A stretch of 41,926 nucleotides of DNA from Hellea sp. (lineage in GTDB: Bacteria > Pseudomonadota > Alphaproteobacteria > Caulobacterales > Maricaulaceae): contig JALZWM010000067.1 of assembly GCA_023300105.1 (NCBI GenBank), forward strand, positions 1 through 41,926. The letters are read 5' to 3'. The notes under the pieces were generated by a model. It was not told the origin of the DNA. It worked only from the letters and a program-made list of their open reading frames with translations, and did not search any database. Below are positions 37,947 to 41,926 of this stretch, in pieces. A program made the translations under genes and the position numbers. Each line of letters starts with the position of its first letter. Within the stretch, counting starts at the first letter, position 1.

Positions 37947-38645
37947 ATGATGGCACAACAAACAGCTTCTCTAAGTCATATCCAAAATTGGATATTTGAT
38001 CTCGACAATACGCTTTACCGTGCTGACGTTGCGTTTTTTTCTCAAATTGATAAAAAAATGACTAGCTTTATTAGCCGTTACCTTTCGCTTCAGCATACTG
38101 ACGCTCGCAAAATACAAAAAGAATATTTAGCAGAGTACGGAACATCTCTCTCTGGTCTCATGGCCGTTCACGGCATGGACCCTACTGAATTCCTCGACTA
38201 TGTTCATGACGTCGACTTAGAGATGCTTCAACCCGACCCTAAACTTCGCACACAAATTCAAACCTTACCTGGCCGTAAGTTCATATTCACTAATGGTTCC
38301 AAAGGCCATGCCCGAAATGTAGCGAGCCATTTGAACCTTTTTGATCTCTTTGATGGCAGTTTTGGCATTGAGGACGGGGATTATGTACCAAAACCGAAAC
38401 CTAGCCCTTATATAAGGTTTTGTGATATTTTCGATATTGACCCTAAAACAGCTATATTTTTCGAAGATGGACTACGTAACCTCGAAGTCCCTAAACATAT
38501 GGGAATGACGACAGTTCTCGTGACATCAGAAGCAGATTGGTCAAATGAACCAGAAATAACGCGTCCTGCAGGTAGTTCCACTCACGCAGATTATGTCGAT
38601 TTTATAACCAATAATCTGACAGCATGGCTCGAAAAGTACAGCTAA
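37947..38645 (+). CDS. HAD-superfamily pyrimidine 5'-nucleotidase
   Basis: WIFDLDNTLYRADVAFFSQIDKKMTSFI ... FIFTNGSKGHARNVASHLNL ... KPKPSPYIRFC ... AIFFEDGLRNL. Confidence 0.93.
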   Translation: MMAQQTASLSHIQNWIFDLDNTLYRADVAFFSQIDKKMTSFISRYLSLQHTDARKIQKEYLAEYGTSLSGLMAVHGMDPTEFLDYVHDVDLEMLQPDPKLRTQIQTLPGRKFIFTNGSKGHARNVASHLNLFDLFDGSFGIEDGDYVPKPKPSPYIRFCDIFDIDPKTAIFFEDGLRNLEVPKHMGMTTVLVTSEADWSNEPEITRPAGSSTHADYVDFITNNLTAWLEKYS

Positions 38646-38817
38646 TACCGCTAGCGACACGTTAAACATACTTAACGAATTGCAAACAGCGCTTTAATCA
38701 AATTCTAAGGCTCATTGTGTAACAGGATGGTTCACTGAGATATGAAAACTCATATCAAGGGTGAGGTCAGGTCTGTAACAGGTTTGACGATTGGTTTGGA
38801 ACGGTATAGTTAGCGGT

Positions 38818-39015
38818 ATGAATAATACTCCTAAAGATGCAGCTCCAGGAAAAGTTTTAAGCCCCGCAGCTAAGCGGGCTTTGAACGAAGCTGCGGCGCG
38901 CCGAAAGGCAAAGGCCGGAGATACTGATCGTCCTCCTGAGAAAGCCGGACCCAATGGTGCGGAACCCACGCGTTTTGGCGACTGGGAACGCGGCGGAATA
39001 GCTTACGACTTTTAA
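38818..39015 (+). CDS. DUF1674 / succinate dehydrogenase assembly factor 4 family protein
   Basis: 65-aa protein ending GPNGAEPTRFGDWERGGIAYDF, the SDHAF4 signature. ATG at 38818 preferred. Confidence 0.9.
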   Translation: MNNTPKDAAPGKVLSPAAKRALNEAAARRKAKAGDTDRPPEKAGPNGAEPTRFGDWERGGIAYDF

Positions 39016-39091
39016 GCTTTCTACCGATTTTCGCATCACTATTTTAATTCAGGCCGGTTCCGGTCATATTTAACGTTGGGAGACGCGAGAG

Positions 39092-40036
39092 ATGCGTATC
39101 AAAGTTTCAATATTGGCCGCCCTGAGTGGTTTAAGTTTAGCAGTCATATCTACGCCAGCTATGGCAGGCGGATGTGGTTATGGCGCGCCAGTGAATTGTA
39201 ATGCTGGAGTAAATGTTATTCCAACTGAAGCTCCCAGTTTTGGCCCTATGACTGTTGCAAATAACAACCCTTTGGGTCACTTGCGGACAATTAATTTTCA
39301 ACGCTCACCGCATGTCTCTATTACACGCATCCACGGTATGGCTCCAACAGCTTCCTTGGCTGACGCCCCGTCAGGTTTCACCGGCGGATGCCATCCGTCA
39401 TCAACACAATATTGCCGTGCCAATGCAGGGCAACCCGTTTCAGTCCAATTGAATACGCCTATAGCTCCAGCGCCTGTACAACAATTGCGAACATGGGTTG
39501 GAAAAGGATATGATCCGTCCAAGTTTGCACCGCGTCAATACGGTGATAATACATTCACACCTGGTATTGCGCATATTCCAACATCAATTGTCGACCGCAG
39601 TCCCATCAATGCACAAGCCGCGCTTAATTCCGGCCGCGCAGTCTCTCAACCTATTGTAAGTCCTTCGAACTATAATTTCGCAGCCGCTCCGAGCGCCTCT
39701 TATGCAACCAATAATTACGCTTCTAGCGCATACGGTTCTCAACCAAGTGCCCCTGTAGCCGTTGGTAACGGCATCTACGGGTCTAATGTAGGCGCGGATG
39801 GAACATATTGGGAAAAAACTTCAGGACCAACAATGTTAGGCAGCGCAGTCGCAACACAAGTTATTTGTAAGCGTCAATTACCGCGCCAAGTCGTAAATCC
39901 AATTATTAACGTTCCAGTCGCAGTACCGACACCTGTCGCTATAGCCGCTCCGGTTTGCCGTCCAGTTCCGTTTGGCGGACAACAAAATCTTCAAACCCGC
40001 TACGGCGCGGCTCAAGGATCAAGCTGGGTTAATTAA
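39092..40036 (+). CDS. Secreted hypothetical protein with PTPVAV-type C-terminal motif
   Basis: Signal peptide MRIKVSILAALSGLSLAVISTPAMAGG; Cys-containing GGCGYGAPVNCNAG; C-terminus VICKRQLPRQVVNPIINVPVAVPTPVAIAAPVCRP. Confidence 0.75.
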   Translation: MRIKVSILAALSGLSLAVISTPAMAGGCGYGAPVNCNAGVNVIPTEAPSFGPMTVANNNPLGHLRTINFQRSPHVSITRIHGMAPTASLADAPSGFTGGCHPSSTQYCRANAGQPVSVQLNTPIAPAPVQQLRTWVGKGYDPSKFAPRQYGDNTFTPGIAHIPTSIVDRSPINAQAALNSGRAVSQPIVSPSNYNFAAAPSASYATNNYASSAYGSQPSAPVAVGNGIYGSNVGADGTYWEKTSGPTMLGSAVATQVICKRQLPRQVVNPIINVPVAVPTPVAIAAPVCRPVPFGGQQNLQTRYGAAQGSSWVN

Positions 40037-40064
40037 AACAGTAAATCTTCAGTGGGGGGAGAAG

Positions 40065-40098
40065 AGAGCGGTACATTTGGGGGTGAATGCACCGCTCT
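40065..40098 (+). other. Long hairpin AGAGCGGT-A-CATT...AATG-C-ACCGCTCT between the two secreted-protein genes
   Basis: 13-bp stem with one mismatch, G-rich 8-nt loop (TGGGGGTG); no downstream T-run. Confidence 0.6.
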
Positions 40099-40128
40099 TC
40101 CCTCGTCCACACTATAAATCTTGCAAAA

Positions 40129-40149
40129 GATTCACCTCTTGGGTGAATC
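40129..40149 (+). other. Hairpin GATTCACC-TCTTG-GGTGAATC in leader of the second secreted-protein gene
   Basis: Perfect 8-bp stem, 5-nt loop, 62 nt before the ATG at 40212. Confidence 0.6.
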
Positions 40150-40211
40150 ACTTTGCTTTGGCACGTGTCTTGCTGTGGAGTAAGGCAAATGTATCATTAC
40201 GAAAGGTCGTT

Positions 40212-40886
40212 ATGTCCCGTATTTTCACTACCGTTGCCGCTCTTGCCGCAACAACACTTATGTCTAGCGCCGCTTTTGCGGGCTGCAGTTCTGGTACTTA
40301 CTGTAGCGGAGGATCATCTCTCGCGCCTTTGAGTAGCTGGTCAGGGTCTGCTTCAACAGGTTCCACTTTCGCGGCTCCAACATATTCAAGTCCGTCTTAT
40401 TCTTCTGGTTATTCATCTGGAACAACTTACGGGTCAGGTTCGAGTTATGCCTCTGGTGGAAGTTCATATGGTAGTTCATATGGCGGCGTAATGTCTTCAT
40501 CTGCAGCTGATGCAACATACGGAACGGGATCAATCTCTTCAGCATATGCTGGCCGTGATGTTGAAATGTACGCTTTTTCTGGTTCAACAAGCTCAGTGCC
40601 GGGCCTAGGATCTAATGAGAGCTTGCAGTCAACAGATTGCCCAGTGAATGTTTATAACCCAACAGGTGCCCGCGTCTTAGGATGCTATAATGTTGTAAAA
40701 CAAGTTCCACAGACAAATTATGTCCGTGTTGTTCGCCCTATTATTTATGTGCGCACGCCAGTGCCAACACCGGTTGCTGTGCCATATTACGCTAATCAGC
40801 AGCAGACAGCTTGTGGTGCGCAAAACATACAATATTCACGGTATGTAAACCGTCCTCAACAAAACAGCTGTGGCAACAGATGGTAG
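40212..40886 (+). CDS. Secreted S/G/Y-rich low-complexity protein with PTPVAV-type C-terminal motif
   Basis: MSRIFTTVAALAATTLMSSAAFAGCSSGTYCSGGSS; YSSPSYSSGYSSGTTYGSGSSYASGGSSYGSSYGG; RVLGCYNVVKQVPQTNYVRVVRPIIYVRTPVPTPVAVPYY. ATG at 40212 gives a clean signal peptide; ORF start at 39972 overlaps the preceding gene. Confidence 0.78.
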   Translation: MSRIFTTVAALAATTLMSSAAFAGCSSGTYCSGGSSLAPLSSWSGSASTGSTFAAPTYSSPSYSSGYSSGTTYGSGSSYASGGSSYGSSYGGVMSSSAADATYGTGSISSAYAGRDVEMYAFSGSTSSVPGLGSNESLQSTDCPVNVYNPTGARVLGCYNVVKQVPQTNYVRVVRPIIYVRTPVPTPVAVPYYANQQQTACGAQNIQYSRYVNRPQQNSCGNRW

Positions 40887-40916
40887 TCTGTTAGTCCTAC
40901 CAACATCTAAAAGTGG

Positions 40917-40943
40917 CCTCTCACGAAAGTGAGAGGTTTTTTT
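40917..40943 (+). terminator. Rho-independent terminator CCTCTCAC-GAAA-GTGAGAGG-TTTTTTT
   Basis: Perfect 8-bp stem, GAAA tetraloop, 7-T tract, just after the S/G/Y-rich gene and overlapping the pyrF stop codon. Confidence 0.92.
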
Positions 40944-41628
40944 ATGCCTGCATATTTTTAAGAATAGCCAGAGCTGCAACTCTTGGATCGCTAGCAGCTG
41001 TAATTGGGCGGCCGACAACAATGTGCGATGCGCCAAAGCCCAGAGCTTCGCCCGGTGTCGCGACACGTTTTTGATCGCCCTTATCTTCACCTGGCATACG
41101 TACGCCAGGTGTAATAACTAAAAAGTTATTCGGCACTTGCGCGCGAATACGTTCTGCCTCAAGCGGGCTAGAGACGACACCGTCAATTCCAGCTTCGATT
41201 GCTTGAGCCACGCGGCGCATTACTAATTCCTCAGCGGTCATATAATAACCAATATCGTCCAAGGCTTGCTGATCAAGAGAGGTCAAAACTGTGACGCCCA
41301 AAACTTTCAACCCGCTATCATCACGCCCGGCAGCTGCCGCCCGCATGACATCTGGCCGCGCATGAACCGTTAAAAGGTCTGCGCCAAGAGTCGCAATTGA
41401 CCGCGTCGCTTTTTCAACTGTGGCGTCAATATCGTGGAGCTTAAAATCATAAAAGACGTTTTTGCCTTGCGCTTTAAGCCGTTGCCCAAATTCAGCACCG
41501 CCCACTGGAAGTAACTGCAAGCCAACTTTATAGCTGATAACGGCGTCCCCAATACGGTCCACCATATCTTGTGCAGCCTCAACAGATGTAAGGTCGAGCG
41601 CAACATATAATCTTGGATCTGCGGTCAT
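40942..41628 (-). CDS. pyrF: Orotidine 5'-phosphate decarboxylase
   Basis: MTADPRLYVALDLTSVEAAQDMVDRIGDAVISYKVGLQLL, NVFYDFKLHDIDATVEKATRSI, VITPGVRMPGEDKGDQKRVATPGEAL, ASHIVVGRPITAASDP. Confidence 0.97.
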   Translation of the reverse strand: MTADPRLYVALDLTSVEAAQDMVDRIGDAVISYKVGLQLLPVGGAEFGQRLKAQGKNVFYDFKLHDIDATVEKATRSIATLGADLLTVHARPDVMRAAAAGRDDSGLKVLGVTVLTSLDQQALDDIGYYMTAEELVMRRVAQAIEAGIDGVVSSPLEAERIRAQVPNNFLVITPGVRMPGEDKGDQKRVATPGEALGFGASHIVVGRPITAASDPRVAALAILKNMQA

Positions 41629-41632
41629 TATA

Positions 41633-41926
41633 TTATCCTTTTTGGCTTGTCTTGGCTGCACTGCTTTGGCGAACGCGGTGCGAATTACTCGCCATCAATT
41701 TCTGTGCGGTACGGCTTGGCAGCGCGCGGTTAAGCAAGGCCAGAAATTTATTCACCCCGCCAGGAATAAAAACGGCGCGATTACGTTCGCAGGCCTCAAC
41801 GGCCTGCTCCGCGCAGTCCTTGGCCTCCATAAACATAAAGCTTGGTAATTTACTCACCGCGCCGCGAGTCCCGTTCACGTCATGAAATTCTGTAAAAACA
41901 AACCCCGGGCAGAGCGCGCTTACATG
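41633..41926 (-). CDS. Short-chain dehydrogenase/reductase, C-terminal fragment (truncated by window edge)
   Basis: Reverse-strand translation HVSALCPGFVFTEFHDVNGTRGAVSKLPSFMFMEAKDCAEQAVEACERNRAVFIPGGVNKFLALLNRALP: the SDR CPGfvxTeF motif and tail. Confidence 0.85.
   Translation of the reverse strand, partial: HVSALCPGFVFTEFHDVNGTRGAVSKLPSFMFMEAKDCAEQAVEACERNRAVFIPGGVNKFLALLNRALPSRTAQKLMASNSHRVRQSSAAKTSQKG

Noticed and set aside
40375-40500. Possible CRISPR or tandem-repeat array
   Set aside because: Repeats are short, irregular and in frame with a low-complexity protein; no uniform repeat/spacer structure.
40264-40590. 108-aa minus-strand ORF
   Set aside because: Complement of the S/G/Y-rich low-complexity region; composition is an artefact of that repeat.
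1-41926. Defence island, prophage, transposon, tRNA/rRNA or integron
   Set aside because: Scanned for recognisable integrase/transposase/RM/toxin-antitoxin proteins, terminal repeats and tRNA-like sequences; none seen. Absence of small or unusual elements cannot be proven by eye.

Overview
This 41.9-kb window is a gene-dense stretch of bacterial chromosome. Gene content suggests an alphaproteobacterium of the Caulobacterales/Hyphomonadales type; this is an inference from families and order, not a phylogenetic test. Most of it is core housekeeping: glyQ (partial), polyprenyl diphosphate synthase, ispE, ETF-QO, a RimK-type ligase, a family 4/5-like UDG, dnaN-recF, a UbiH-type hydroxylase, ftsK, a DciA/DUF721 protein, rpmH-rnpA-yidC-engB-argB, SDHAF4 and pyrF. 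I found no tRNA, rRNA, CRISPR array, transposase, phage or recognisable defence island. The accessory regions most worth a second look are: (1) two tandem secreted paralogue-like proteins (39.1-40.9 kb) sharing a PVPTPVAV-type C-terminus, one with an S/G/Y-rich prion-like centre and a 5' leader containing two hairpins that can pair alternatively; (2) a PadR-controlled SDR/DUF1330/DUF2855/crotonase operon whose SDR lacks the usual catalytic Ser; (3) a TetR/VOC/CmcJ-NvfI-like module with a clear palindromic operator; (4) a MinD/ParA-like protein without a Walker A motif next to a WecG/TagA/CpsF glycosyltransferase; (5) a protein with two DUF1036-like repeats flanking a peptidoglycan-binding-like segment; (6) a DUF547/TVP38/flavin disulfide reductase/histidine kinase gene string; (7) a UDG that appears to lack three of the four Fe-S cysteines. 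All family calls come from reading motifs by eye. No database search or folding calculation was run.
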